Part shown: one piece after another, positions 21,240 through 31,009 of the stretch
Layout: each line of letters opens with the position of its first letter
Position numbering within the stretch: the first letter of the stretch is position 1
Assembly: GCF_018448885.1 (NCBI RefSeq)
Contig: NZ_RCWB01000001.1
Coordinates: forward strand, 124,001-188,000
Source: Photorhabdus caribbeanensis
GTDB taxonomy: Bacteria > Pseudomonadota > Gammaproteobacteria > Enterobacterales > Enterobacteriaceae
DNA length: 64,000 nt
Direction of reading: 5' to 3'
Made by a program: the position numbers and the translations under genes
Notes under the pieces: model-generated
The model's input: the letters and a program-made list of their open reading frames with translations, nothing else
The model's database searches: none
What the model was told of the DNA's origin: nothing

Positions 21240-21323
21240 TCAACTCTGTTTTCTGTCCACCAGCATACCGCGCATATCAGATACGATAAGTAGTAGGTTT
21301 AATAGACAAATTGAGTGAATCAT
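21240..21323 (-). CDS. leuL: leu operon leader peptide
   Basis: A 27-codon ORF starting at 21323 with the control cluster CTA TTA AAC CTA CTA CTT: five leucine codons in six, mostly rare CTA, within peptide MIHSICLLNLLLIVSD. It ends about 40 bases before the attenuator stem. E. coli LeuL likewise has a four-leucine run but little other similarity, as expected for a leader selected for codons only. A 12-base direct repeat (CAACTCTGTTTT, 21225-21252) overlaps its 3' end. Confidence 0.85.
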   Translation of the reverse strand: MIHSICLLNLLLIVSDMRGMLVDRKQS

Positions 21324-22090
21324 ATCGATCCAACCTTTCAGTAGTATTAATGAGTGTTCGTGATTCGTATGCTTTTATTGATACGTTATCTTAAAAGTGA
21401 TGTCAAGAATTCATTTAGGTATATGATTCTTGGTTTTACTTTTCTTATAGCGGTAAATTGAAGTGTTGATCTGTTTATATTTAAAAAGATTTTATTTTAT
21501 TCTTTTTTGTTTGGGTTTGCCTTTCGTGATGAGCTAAGATTTATATAAAAATAGTGCATTATACTGATTAATTAAAATTAAGTATTTTTTGTTTGATGAG
21601 CTGGAAGTGGATTTGTATTTTTCCGAAAAACATCATTTGTCATTGGAAAAATAGATACAAATAGAAAGTTATGTTATATATCTTTGAAAAAATAATTCTA
21701 TAACATAATAACTCTGATAAAATTGTTTAATAATAATAAGTCAGTAATTTTATTATGAATTGTGTCATTCTTTGATTTATCATCATATACAGAATAGCAG
21801 GGTGAATAAATTGTTAACGTAATTGTACTTTTTTGTGAATGAATAATGAGCACTACATTGTCTACTAATTGAAATTATATATTTTTAACACTAATAGGGG
21901 GATGCGCTGGTTAGCTATGCGTATTCAGATTTGTACAAGGACGAGTCTTAATTATTTGTTATCTAAATGATTAAGACAATTGATCTCGTTAATAGTTATA
22001 GTCATCGTAATATCTGAGTAATGAATGAAGGTATTTCTGATGTTTTGTTATTAGCCGGGATCATCTGCATGAGTTTAGTGGAGTTAAACA
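21324..22090. promoter_or_regulatory. AT-rich divergent leuL/leuO regulatory region
   Basis: About 770 bases without a gene, strongly AT-rich with many A/T tracts. It separates the divergent leu operon and leuO and must contain both promoters. In E. coli and Salmonella the equivalent region is silenced by H-NS and bound by LeuO itself; the base composition here fits that. I see no ORF or hairpin of note. Confidence 0.5.
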
Positions 22091-23035
22091 ATGGCTGAAT
22101 ACACCTCAGTAACTGCAACCAAAAAAGATCCAAATGAAATTCATTTACGTAATGTGGATCTCAATCTGTTGACTGTTTTTGATGCAGTTATGCAAATGCA
22201 GAATGTGACACGTGCGGCACAGATATTAGGAATGTCACAACCTGCGGTCAGCAATGCGGTTTCTCGTTTGAAGCTAATGTTCAATGATGAATTATTTGTG
22301 CGTTATGGGCGTGGAATACAACCGACGGCAAGGGCCCATCAATTATTTGGTCCAGTTCGTCAGGCATTGCAACTGGTATATAATGAGTTACCTGGGGTTG
22401 GTTTTGAACCTGATAATAGTGATAGGGTTTTTAGTCTTTCAATTTGTAGCCCTCTGGATATTAGGCTGGCTGCAAAAATAGTTGAACAGGTAAAACAAAA
22501 TACACCTAATCTGGGTGTGACGATTAGATCATATTTACATGATAATATTGAGCATCAGCTCAGATACCAGGAAACTGAGTTTGTCATTAGCTATACACAG
22601 CTAGAACGCATGGATTTTCATCATTACCCGTTATTCAATGATGAGTTGGTTTTGGCTGTTTCTAATCATCATCCAAGAATTGAAAATAGTATTAGTGAGC
22701 AGCAATTGTATGAGGAACATCATGCAGTTGTATCATTGGATAATATATGTTCATTCAGCGTTCCCTATTATGATGGAGGGGAACGTTTGCGTTCGGTTGT
22801 TTATCAGGGTACCGACTTGAATAGTGTGTTGCATATTGTCTCTCAAACCTATTTGGTTGCAATTGCGCCAAGATGGTTGGTTGAGCACTATAGCGAACAA
22901 TTAGCAATAAGGGCGGTTTCATTACCGTGGGATCAAGTAAGTCGTCCGTGTTATTTGATTTGGCATGAATCCACAACGAAAGATAAAGGGCATCAGTGGA
23001 TGAAATCGTTGTTGAGTCAACTTAGTGACAGATAA
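22091..23035 (+). CDS. leuO: LysR-family regulator LeuO
   Basis: LysR-type transcription factor of 314 residues. The N-terminal winged helix ([20 protein letters not shown], then [20 protein letters not shown]-like sequence [20 protein letters not shown]) is close to E. coli LeuO, followed by a LysR substrate domain. LeuO antagonises H-NS and controls many loci; in Photorhabdus and Xenorhabdus it is reported to influence secondary-metabolite and virulence genes. It is divergent from leuLABCD as in E. coli. The ATG has GGAGTTAAACA just upstream. Confidence 0.95.
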   Translation: MAEYTSVTATKKDPNEIHLRNVDLNLLTVFDAVMQMQNVTRAAQILGMSQPAVSNAVSRLKLMFNDELFVRYGRGIQPTARAHQLFGPVRQALQLVYNELPGVGFEPDNSDRVFSLSICSPLDIRLAAKIVEQVKQNTPNLGVTIRSYLHDNIEHQLRYQETEFVISYTQLERMDFHHYPLFNDELVLAVSNHHPRIENSISEQQLYEEHHAVVSLDNICSFSVPYYDGGERLRSVVYQGTDLNSVLHIVSQTYLVAIAPRWLVEHYSEQLAIRAVSLPWDQVSRPCYLIWHESTTKDKGHQWMKSLLSQLSDR

Positions 23036-23043
23036 TTAATTTG

Positions 23044-23078
23044 AAACTCACTACTGCATAAGGGTGGTGAGTTTTTTT
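23044..23078 (+). terminator. Rho-independent terminator of leuO
   Basis: Stem AAACTCAC/GTGAGTTT (23044-23051 and 23067-23074) with additional partial pairing, followed by a T-run. It starts 8 bases after the leuO stop. Confidence 0.85.
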
Positions 23079-23268
23079 ATTTTATCACAAATTTTTCAAC
23101 TTTTGATAAATAGGCTTTTCCTGTTGTTCAGGAATCGGTAGACTGCAAGGAAATAGCTAACACCTGTAAGCTGAAAAGCGAATAAGTGATGCGAAAAGGT
23201 ATTATCAGAGAATAAAATTGCTGTTTTTTCTCCGATAAGAAAAAAATTTTTCGAGCAGGAAAAAAATT

Positions 23269-25071
23269 GTGATAACTAAAAATTTACATCCTTATCACTT
23301 GATAAACCGGTTGCAACAACAAATCAAACAACATCCAGAGAAAATTGCTTTTCGCCAATGGTCTCCGGCTGAACAACTCGAACTAAATTGGAATGATATT
23401 GGCAAAAAAACCAATGCTATTAGCCGGGCTTTGTTGGAGATTGGTGTCGATGTGCAAGAAAAAATTGGTCTTTTTGCACATAACAGCATGGTGTGGTCAT
23501 TGACAGATATTGCTGTATTACAACTTCGGGCGGTTACTGTTCCTCTATATGCAACTAGTAGTCAAGAACAAGCGAGTTTCATACTAAATGATGCTAATGT
23601 GCGTATTCTGTTTGTTGGTGGGCAGCCGCAGTACGATGTTGCTATTACTTTGACAGAACGTTGTCCCCAGTTGAGTCACATTATTGTCTTAGATGAATCA
23701 GTCGATTTGCGGGATTGTTCATTAGCTCAGCATTTATCTGATTTCATAGCCGATAATAAATTACAATATCAGTCGGAGTTGGAAACCCGTATTGCTAATC
23801 ACGATCTTGATGATCTTTTTACGCTTATTTATACATCTGGTACAACTGGTGAGCCTAAAGGCGTCATGCTTGATTACCGTAATTTAGCCTATCAGTTGTA
23901 TTCACATGATCATATCCTGACGTTAACTGATCAGGATGTTTCTTTGAGTTTTCTGCCGTTATCCCATGTCTTCGAACGCGCATGGAGTTTTTATGTCATG
24001 CATGTAGGGGCACAAAATGTTTATCTGACCGACACTAACTTTGTTCGTCAAGCTATGGCGGATGTTTGCCCGACAGTGATGTGCGCAGTGCCGAGATTTT
24101 ATGAAAAAATTTACAGTGCGATTTTTGAAAAGGTTTCTCAGGCACCTTGGCATCGAAAAAAACTCTTTAATTGGGCAATTAAATGTGGTGAGCGTCAATT
24201 TTTACGTAAATTGCAAGATAAAAAAAGCTGTCCTTGGTCAACGGCAATGCATCGACTGGCTGATAAATTAGTGTTGAGCAAATTACGGAATGTGTTGGGG
24301 GGCAAAGTTCGATTTTTACCTGCTGCTGGTGCACGATTGGACGAAACGATTATTCTGTTCTTTCTCGCTGTTGGGATAAATATCAAATATGGCTATGGCA
24401 TGACAGAGACTTGCGCCACAGTTTCCTGTTGGGAAGAGCAAGGTTATGTGCTTGGTTCTATTGGCAAACCATTGCCTGGCATCGACGTCCGTATCGGTGA
24501 AGAAGATGAAATACAAGTGCGTGGCCCAATTGTGATGAAAGGCTATTTCAATAATCAGCAAGAAACCATCAAAGCATTTACTCAAGACGGTTGGTTGCGT
24601 ACCGGTGACGCCGGTAAACTGGATGAAAATGGTCATTTGTTCATTACTGAACGTCTGAAAGACTTGATGAAAACATCGAATGGTAAATATATTGCTCCTC
24701 AAATGATAGAAAGCATTTTGGGGCAAGATCGTTTTATTGAACATGTTGCTGTTATTGCTGATGCTCGTAAATTTGTATCCGCCCTTATCGTGCCTTGTTA
24801 TGATGTATTGGAAGAGTATGCAAAATCAATTAATCTCAAATATCATGACCGGGTTGAATTACTGCGTCATAGTCAGATTATCAATATGTTTGAGCAACGT
24901 TTGAAAGAGATGCAGAAAAACTTTGCTCACTTCGATCAAGTAAAACGATTTACGTTACTGCCAAAGCCATTTTCAATGGAAACGGGTGAATTAACTCCAA
25001 CACTGAAATTGAGGAGGAAAATTATTATGCAGCGTTACCATAACGAAATTGAATCTATGTATCAAGATTGA
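23269..25071 (+). CDS. Long-chain acyl-CoA synthetase (AMP-binding)
   Basis: ANL-superfamily adenylating enzyme of 600 residues, predicted to activate a fatty acid as acyl-AMP and then acyl-CoA. It has the AMP-binding P-loop YTSGTTGEPKG (188-198), the GYGMTETCA A5 motif, TGDAGKLDENG and the C-terminal lysine segment near NGKYIAPQ. It resembles the FAA1/FadD15-type subfamily (AMP-forming ligases of about 600 residues) more than E. coli FadD. The GTG start has GCAGGA 8 bases upstream. It is located between leuO and ilvI, which are adjacent in E. coli, so it belongs to an inserted block. Substrate unknown. Confidence 0.85.
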   Translation: MITKNLHPYHLINRLQQQIKQHPEKIAFRQWSPAEQLELNWNDIGKKTNAISRALLEIGVDVQEKIGLFAHNSMVWSLTDIAVLQLRAVTVPLYATSSQEQASFILNDANVRILFVGGQPQYDVAITLTERCPQLSHIIVLDESVDLRDCSLAQHLSDFIADNKLQYQSELETRIANHDLDDLFTLIYTSGTTGEPKGVMLDYRNLAYQLYSHDHILTLTDQDVSLSFLPLSHVFERAWSFYVMHVGAQNVYLTDTNFVRQAMADVCPTVMCAVPRFYEKIYSAIFEKVSQAPWHRKKLFNWAIKCGERQFLRKLQDKKSCPWSTAMHRLADKLVLSKLRNVLGGKVRFLPAAGARLDETIILFFLAVGINIKYGYGMTETCATVSCWEEQGYVLGSIGKPLPGIDVRIGEEDEIQVRGPIVMKGYFNNQQETIKAFTQDGWLRTGDAGKLDENGHLFITERLKDLMKTSNGKYIAPQMIESILGQDRFIEHVAVIADARKFVSALIVPCYDVLEEYAKSINLKYHDRVELLRHSQIINMFEQRLKEMQKNFAHFDQVKRFTLLPKPFSMETGELTPTLKLRRKIIMQRYHNEIESMYQD

Positions 25072-25416
25072 TTTCTGAAATTTTATATAGCGCAACCGGC
25101 TATTCAAGGGAAATTTAATGTGGTATTGCAGTAATATTCTACTTTAAATTTATCTCAGGAGTATCCGGTTTTAAAAATTTCAATATTAGCTGAGTAATCG
25201 GTAGTCCAATCGTAAAAATCGTAGATAAATTATATTCTCTAATATCATTCTATGCTTAGAATAGAGCATTTGTTATTTAATAGGTTAGAGAAAGGTATAA
25301 TTATCTGACTTTAAACGATATGATGAAAAAGATGGTTATAAAAAAGAAATGATAGTATTTTATACTTATGCCTATGCATAGTAAATAAGACACGTTTTGT
25401 ATAATGAGGTGAATTG

Positions 25417-25983
25417 ATGAATTTTGATAATGTAGTTATTGTTCATGGTCTTATGGCGACTCCTGATCATCATTGGTTTCCTTGGCTTAAAGGTCAATAT
25501 GAAAGGTTAAATGTCCGGGTAATAGTGCCGGAAATGCCTGAATCTCACGCTCCTTCACCTCATTTATGGCAAGAAAAGTTGCAGGAGAGTGTACCTAATC
25601 CTAATGAAAAAACGCTTTTTATTGGGCATAGTTTAGGCTGTATTGCCACACTCCGTTATATTTCATCTTTACCTGATAATGTAAATATTGGGGGGATTGT
25701 ATTAATTGCAGGATTTTATGAAAAATTATCGACTTTACCCGAATTAAGTATATTTACTGAGGAGTATTTGGATTTTCGTCCCCTTATACACAAAATAAAC
25801 CAACGAATAGTAATATTATCGCTTAATGATGAGATTGTACCTCCACAGTTTACATTAAATTTAAGTCAGCAGCTCCGGGCTGAATTATATGGTTTCCCTG
25901 ATGGCGGACATTTTTTAGATCGCGACGGTTTTACTGTTTTTCCTAGCTTAGATAAGGTATTAAAAGATAATTCAATGTTGTGA
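25417..25983 (+). CDS. RBBP9/YdeN-family serine hydrolase
   Basis: Small alpha/beta hydrolase of 188 residues. It begins with VVIVHGLMATPDHHWFPWL, has the nucleophile elbow GHSLG (serine at about residue 71), an acidic residue in SLNDEIVPP and a catalytic histidine in GGHFLD, the pattern of the RBBP9/DUF1234 family. No signal peptide, so cytoplasmic. The ATG at 25417 is preceded by GAGGT at 6 bases; the TTG just upstream is less likely. The 340-base gap before it is AT-rich without recognisable features. Substrate unknown. Confidence 0.82.
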   Translation: MNFDNVVIVHGLMATPDHHWFPWLKGQYERLNVRVIVPEMPESHAPSPHLWQEKLQESVPNPNEKTLFIGHSLGCIATLRYISSLPDNVNIGGIVLIAGFYEKLSTLPELSIFTEEYLDFRPLIHKINQRIVILSLNDEIVPPQFTLNLSQQLRAELYGFPDGGHFLDRDGFTVFPSLDKVLKDNSML

Positions 25984-26095
25984 ACCGGAATTTTATTATA
26001 TAAATGAATATGGCAGGTTTTTTCATGTTTTATTTAATTATGATAGATTTTGTGTGTTTTAAATAAGTTGTTAAAATATCATTTGCTTACTGTAA

Positions 26096-26122
26096 AATAA
26101 CCCGCTCTGAATATAGAGCGGG
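26096..26122. terminator. Bidirectional terminator between convergent genes
   Basis: Perfect 8-bp inverted repeat CCCGCTCT/AGAGCGGG (26101-26108, 26115-26122). On the minus strand it is followed by TTATTTTA, so it mainly ends the Sel1/secreted-protein operon. It also sits after the convergent hydrolase gene. Confidence 0.75.
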
Positions 26123-26137
26123 ATTATAAGTGTATTT

Positions 26138-26764
26138 TTAGTTGCTTTTTTCTACTGATGGGATGGGTTTATATCTCATTAGAATTAAAAATTCATCCCA
26201 ATGGTTTATTATTTCTTGAGATATTTCTTTTTCCACGGTGCCCTTTTCAGCATTTATTTTAATATAATGAAATGCTTTTTCTAAATCTTGTGGGCTATTC
26301 CCTAAACCATGTAAATAATTTACTCCTATTATCTGATACCCATTTATTATTCCAGAATCTCCAGCTCTTTGAAGTAGATCATTGGCTTTTATTTGATCTT
26401 CTTGTACTCCATAACCAAAACTATAAATTATACCGAGATTATATAAAGATTCCGCATGGTTTTTATCTAACTTTAATGCCTTGCTGTAATATTCGATGGC
26501 TTTTTGGTAATCCCTTTCTGATTCCTTTAATGAATTGTCAGTATAAAGTTTTCCTAATAAAAAATAGGCATCAACGCTACCATTCTGAGCTTGTTTTTCC
26601 AGTTCCCGAAACTCTTCAACTGTTCTCGGTACTTTCAGTGGAAGTTCATTAACCATACCTGTATATTTAATTCCATCAAATACAGTTCTAGGAATATTTG
26701 TTTTCGTCGGTTCTGCACATGCATTGGTAAATAATACGATTATCAGCAAAAGTATATATTTCAT
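26138..26764 (-). CDS. Sel1-repeat (TPR-like) putative lipoprotein
   Basis: A 208-residue protein with an N-terminal hydrophobic segment MKYILLLIIVLFTNAC whose cysteine at residue 16 suggests a lipoprotein, though the residues before it (TNA) are not an ideal lipobox. The rest is helical repeats of TPR/Sel1 type: GSVDAYFLLGKLY, KAIEYYSKALKLDKNHAES, LYNLGIIYSFGYGVQED and YLHGLGNSPQDLEKAFHY. It begins 9 bases after the stop of the secreted-protein gene and shares its strand, so both are likely one transcript. Sel1 lipoproteins act as periplasmic immunity or adaptor proteins elsewhere; an immunity role here is inference. Confidence 0.75.
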   Translation of the reverse strand: MKYILLLIIVLFTNACAEPTKTNIPRTVFDGIKYTGMVNELPLKVPRTVEEFRELEKQAQNGSVDAYFLLGKLYTDNSLKESERDYQKAIEYYSKALKLDKNHAESLYNLGIIYSFGYGVQEDQIKANDLLQRAGDSGIINGYQIIGVNYLHGLGNSPQDLEKAFHYIKINAEKGTVEKEISQEIINHWDEFLILMRYKPIPSVEKSN

Positions 26765-26773
26765 TCTACTAGT

Positions 26774-28057
26774 TTATCCTATCGGGTTGACGGTAAGAAG
26801 TTGAATTGGTGTTATCCCGACAGAGATAGTGTTGTTAATTTCTTCTGTTTGCTGGCTGACAAAGCAGGCCATCGCATTAATTAGATTATGTAATTCGTTA
26901 CTTAGTTCAGCTTCGTGTATAGATATTGACTCCTGTTTAAACCAGACATCCGTGATCTCTGTCTGATATCCATTTGACCAGTTGACGGTAGATGTCAGTC
27001 CGTGGTAATTACCTTGTAGGTCAAAATAATCGCTCTCCTGATAGTTTAGTTGAATAGATTTAATATCGGTTTCTTCAAGGCTGTTAAGTTCATCTGGGGT
27101 ACTGAGTCCGTCTAAATTCCTATCCTGCCAGATTTTTAATGTGTTCCAAGTTACATCTTGGTTATCAATAATACCGTCCTGATTGCTGTCTATATCAGCT
27201 AAAGCCATAAAACCATGTTGTGCTTTTACTCCAGATGACAGTTGGGAATTTTCCCCAAACAATTCGGTGCCATTATTGATTAATCTGTCATTGTTTTTAT
27301 CCCAGCCTAATAGGCTATCATTTGCATCGATCCAACCTGTATTGACTTTCTGCCCTTGACCGTCAAAATCAAATATTACTCCTAATTCACTGGTTACTGT
27401 TTGAACGCCATCACCATTTAAATCAATTACTAATGGTGTTATGTAAGTTTTCGTAACTTTTTTCGGGTTTGGGAAAATTTGATTGAGTACTTGATTAGGA
27501 GTCTTCTCTAAGTTTAGAGTAATGCCAGAGTAACCAGCATGTCCTCCCTTTCTGTGAAACGTCTCTTTTACAAAATCAATACAGTTATTTGTTAATAAAT
27601 TATAGGATGGTGGTTGCGTTTTTCCATCCCGGTAATCAATAGTTTTCTGAAAAACCATATCAAGGTCCATCAAGAATTGAAGGTTTTGGGATACCATTGT
27701 TAGTGATGAGGCCGTAGGGTAGCGTATATGGTCATTAAACGACAAATTGTCTTTAACGGTACCCCAATCTTCCCCCGGACTTAATCCTGCGGTAATGGAC
27801 TCAAAATTACCAGTTTTGGGGTTGTTATTTCTGATGGTATAGAAAACATGACCCGTAAGTGATTTACCTATATTGATTCCATTTTCTCCTGCTATAGGAG
27901 CACCTTGGGGGGCTACATGCAAGGTTATAGACGGTGTGTTTTCAAAGTATGAAAGTTTATCGTCGGGCATAATTTCTTGATAGTTTTCAAATATTCCTAT
28001 TGTTTTATGTTTAGGGTGTTGTAGCGTTTCATCAGGCATATGTGGTTTCTTCCTCAT
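26774..28057 (-). CDS. Secreted-type protein: probable permuted papain-like domain plus Ca-binding loops
   Basis: A 427-residue protein without a Sec signal. Residues 60-200 contain LTGHVFYTI (H70) and LLTNNCIDFVKETF (C159), the His-before-Cys order of circularly permuted papain/NlpC-like hydrolases. From about 205 follows the calcium-binding module found in many type I-secreted proteins: PLVIDLNGDGVQT (208-220), GWIDANDSLLGWDKNNDR (241-258), ALADIDSNQDGIID (285-298) and WQDRNLDGLSTPDEL (310-324). An alternative start at 28039 (M7) has AGGAAG at a better distance. Upstream on the same strand lie HlyD- and HlyB-like fossils. Likely a former type I secretion substrate; its target is unknown. 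Confidence 0.7.
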   Translation of the reverse strand: MRKKPHMPDETLQHPKHKTIGIFENYQEIMPDDKLSYFENTPSITLHVAPQGAPIAGENGINIGKSLTGHVFYTIRNNNPKTGNFESITAGLSPGEDWGTVKDNLSFNDHIRYPTASSLTMVSQNLQFLMDLDMVFQKTIDYRDGKTQPPSYNLLTNNCIDFVKETFHRKGGHAGYSGITLNLEKTPNQVLNQIFPNPKKVTKTYITPLVIDLNGDGVQTVTSELGVIFDFDGQGQKVNTGWIDANDSLLGWDKNNDRLINNGTELFGENSQLSSGVKAQHGFMALADIDSNQDGIIDNQDVTWNTLKIWQDRNLDGLSTPDELNSLEETDIKSIQLNYQESDYFDLQGNYHGLTSTVNWSNGYQTEITDVWFKQESISIHEAELSNELHNLINAMACFVSQQTEEINNTISVGITPIQLLTVNPIG

Positions 28058-28149
28058 TGATTTAAAAAATAGTTCTTATCTTTCAGATAAAGTGTCACTA
28101 AATTGGTTCTTTTTGTTTTAAAAAATGAATTGAGAAGTCATTATCATTC

Positions 28150-28296
28150 CTAAAGGCTTTCTTCGGTTTTGGTTTTTAACGGGCTGAGCACATAGTCAAT
28201 AATTTTCAGTCGGTCAGTTTTTGTTTCTACCTTTATGTTCATATTGGCAACTAGCATCATTTGTTCATCATTAACAGTCAGATGATTTTTATCTAA
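28150..28296 (-). pseudogene. C-terminal fossil of an HlyD-type membrane fusion protein
   Basis: An open stretch of 48 codons plus a stop, with no start of its own, reads LVANMNIKVETKTDRLK followed by IIDYVLSPLKTKTEESL. This matches the characteristic C-terminus of HlyD (GMAVTAEIKTG... LLSPL...ESL). A stop lies directly upstream at 28297-28299, and the rest of the gene is missing. Only 92 bases separate it from the secreted-protein gene, the normal place for hlyD in several RTX operons. It is the residue of a deleted type I secretion gene. Confidence 0.7.
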
Positions 28297-28349
28297 CTAA
28301 ATGATAGTCGAATAAATTAGGTTGTATCCGTTTATATTTCTTAGGACGA

Positions 28350-28544
28350 TTATTGAATTGAGGGACACAACTTGGTTTCCTTGGCACGAAATGAAATGTT
28401 GTTTATCTGTATTCCAGATAGCCCTACATAAGGCAGGCGGAAAAAATCTTTTTTGATACTTTTTGTCTTTAAACCCAATTTATTAGCAGCAAGTAACCAC
28501 TGGGTTTTATCTAATCCTACAAGAGCCAAATCAGATCCTATCAA
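28350..28544 (-). pseudogene. N-terminal-domain fossil of an HlyB-type ABC transporter
   Basis: A 64-codon frame with the segment LDKTQWLLAANKLGLKTK and SIKKDFFRLPYVGLSG. It resembles the C39-like peptidase domain at the start of HlyB-type exporters (LTSWLLAAKSLELKVK..VKKTIDRLNFISLPA). Everything after it, including the membrane and ATPase domains, is gone. It lies upstream of the HlyD fossil on the same strand, giving the ghost order hlyB-hlyD-substrate. Confidence 0.6.
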
Positions 28545-28681
28545 ACATTAGAAGTTAAAATTGAACTATCTATATCATAACTTATTATTACCTTTTATAA
28601 ATAATTTTAATGATATAGTTTGATTGTATTGTAACCAAATAGTCTGATTAATTTAAATTACCATTTAATTGTCACCCTTAA

Positions 28682-28708
28682 ATCATCTTCTTGGGAGATG
28701 ATCTTTTT
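28682..28708 (+). terminator. Orphan terminator-like hairpin
   Basis: Stem ATCATCT/AGATGAT (28682-28702) with a 7-base loop, followed on the plus strand by CTTTTTG. No plus-strand gene is left upstream of it, so it may be a leftover of lost DNA. The surrounding 28545-29279 stretch is AT-rich; it must contain the ilvIH promoter but I can point to no specific site. Confidence 0.4.
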
Positions 28709-29279
28709 GTTTATTATTTAATTTGCGTATATGAGTATAAAAATCATACATAAAATCTCTGGGAAAATATTGAATAGTTGAGACTGGGACGGCAGGAAAA
28801 ATAATAGCTTCTATCGTATTATCTAATTAAAATGAGGTAAATTGATTTTACCCTAATCAATTATTTGCAGTGGCTATTCAAAAATGAGGAAATGACGATC
28901 AAATTATCTGAGACGTTTGTCTGCATTTCCTTTATCAGCTTCATACCTCGGAGACTTAAACGATTTTGAAAACTGTTTTTTAGTCTTTTATCGTATATAT
29001 ACTGGATAATGCCTATACGTTGTCGTTCTTTTTAGGTATAGCCAATCATATTCTACTTACCTTTAGCTTCTTGATAGTAAGATAACGCTTGCAAGAGACA
29101 TATTGAATTGTCAGAAAGTTGCTCTTCTGCCTTGTACTCACATTGCTAACACCCGTTTCTAGCGTTATGTTAATTAACTCAGCATCAATATATCGCTGAG
29201 AGGCCATTCGTCTTACCAAAATAAAAGTGGAAGGAACTTCCGATTTATTAACTTGCAAACAGAGCCTGGAGGAAAACCT

Positions 29280-31007
29280 ATGGAGATGTTATCAGGAGCT
29301 GAAATGGTCGTCCGATCGTTAATTGATCAGGGCGTTAAGCATATATTCGGTTATCCGGGGGGGGCAGTACTGGATATTTATGATGCCCTGCATACGGTTG
29401 GGGGCATCGAGCATATCCTGGTACGTCATGAGCAGGGGGCAGTTCATATGGCTGATGGTTATGCTCGTTCTACCGGGAAGGTGGGTGTGGTATTGATCAC
29501 TTCCGGCCCGGGAGCAACCAATGCCATTACGGGTATTGCCACAGCTTATATGGATTCAATTCCAATGGTTGTATTGTCCGGTCAAGTCGCCAGTTCGTTG
29601 ATTGGTAATGATGCATTCCAGGAATGTGACATGGTGGGGATATCCCGCCCGATCGTAAAACACAGTTTTTTAGTGAAAAAAGCCGAGGATATTCCGAAGG
29701 TACTGAAAAAAGCCTTCTATCTAGCTTCCAGCGGTCGTCCGGGACCCGTCGTTATTGATTTACCGAAAGACACGGTAAATCCGGCAGTAAAATTACCCTA
29801 TATTTATCCTGATCAGATAAGTATGCGCTCTTATAATCCAACGATTCAAGGACACAAAGGGCAGATTAAGCGGGCATTAAGAAAACTATTAAATGCGAAA
29901 AAACCGGTTATATATGTGGGTGGGGGGGCGATTAACGCAGATTGCTCAGCAGAATTACTGATATTGGCAGAAAAATTCAATATCCCTGTTGTGAGCTCCC
30001 TGATGGGATTGGGCTGTTTTCCTTCAACTCATCCACAAAGCCTGGGCATGCTCGGTATGCATGGTACATTCGAAGCTAACAAAGCAATCCATAATTCAGA
30101 TGTCATTTTTGCTGTCGGTGTACGTTTTGATGATCGTACTACCAATAATCTGGAAAAGTATTGCCCGGGAGCAACGGTATTACATATTGATATTGATCCG
30201 ACATCAATTTCGAAGACGGTTTCCGCAGATGTACCTATTGTTGGTGATGCTAAACAGGTGCTTGGACAAATGTTGGCATTGCTGGAGACCGTAGAGGATA
30301 CACAAGATCCCGATGCGCTGAAAGATTGGTGGTTATCTATTCAGCAATGGCGTAGCCGTAAATGTCTCAATTTTGATCGCGGTGGCGAAAAAATTAAACC
30401 ACAAGCGGCTATCGAGGTTCTCTATCGTCTGACGAAGGGGGAAGCTTATGTCACTTCCGATGTTGGACAGCATCAGATGTTTGTTGCATTGCATTACCCA
30501 TTTGATAAACCAAGGCGTTGGATCAGTTCCGGTGGTTTAGGAACGATGGGATTTGGTTTACCGGCGGCTTTGGGCGTTAAACTGGTGAAACCGGAAGCGA
30601 CGGTTGTCTGTGTTACCGGGGATGGCAGTATTCAGATGAATATTCAGGAGCTGTCTACCGCGTTGCAATATGGGTTGCCGATACTGGTTCTGAATTTGAA
30701 TAACCGTTTCCTGGGGATGATAAGACAGTGGCAAGACATGATTTATGCTGGCCGTCATTCTCAGTCCTATATGGAGTCCTTGCCTGATTTTGTCAAACTG
30801 GCTGAGGCTTATGGTCATGTTGGCATTTCTATCCAACGTTATGATGAATTGGAAAGTAAATTGGCGGAGGCCCTGAAAGAGGTGACTGAAAATCAACGGC
30901 TGGTATTTGTTGATGTCACAGTGGATGAAACTGAACATGTATATCCTATGCAGATCCGAGGAGGAGCAATGGATGAGATGTGGTTAAGCAAAACGGAGAG
31001 AACCTGA
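29280..31007 (+). CDS. ilvI: Acetolactate synthase III large subunit
   Basis: TPP-dependent catalytic subunit of acetohydroxyacid synthase III, the first common step of valine, leucine and isoleucine synthesis. From the ATG at 29280 the protein has 575 residues and the E. coli-like start [15 protein letters not shown]; the upstream TTG at 29253 would overlap the CTGGAGGA ribosome site. It shows [27 protein letters not shown] (catalytic glutamate) and the TPP-binding [15 protein letters not shown]. It is followed two bases later by ilvH. Confidence 0.98.
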   Translation: MEMLSGAEMVVRSLIDQGVKHIFGYPGGAVLDIYDALHTVGGIEHILVRHEQGAVHMADGYARSTGKVGVVLITSGPGATNAITGIATAYMDSIPMVVLSGQVASSLIGNDAFQECDMVGISRPIVKHSFLVKKAEDIPKVLKKAFYLASSGRPGPVVIDLPKDTVNPAVKLPYIYPDQISMRSYNPTIQGHKGQIKRALRKLLNAKKPVIYVGGGAINADCSAELLILAEKFNIPVVSSLMGLGCFPSTHPQSLGMLGMHGTFEANKAIHNSDVIFAVGVRFDDRTTNNLEKYCPGATVLHIDIDPTSISKTVSADVPIVGDAKQVLGQMLALLETVEDTQDPDALKDWWLSIQQWRSRKCLNFDRGGEKIKPQAAIEVLYRLTKGEAYVTSDVGQHQMFVALHYPFDKPRRWISSGGLGTMGFGLPAALGVKLVKPEATVVCVTGDGSIQMNIQELSTALQYGLPILVLNLNNRFLGMIRQWQDMIYAGRHSQSYMESLPDFVKLAEAYGHVGISIQRYDELESKLAEALKEVTENQRLVFVDVTVDETEHVYPMQIRGGAMDEMWLSKTERT

Positions 31008-31009
31008 TT

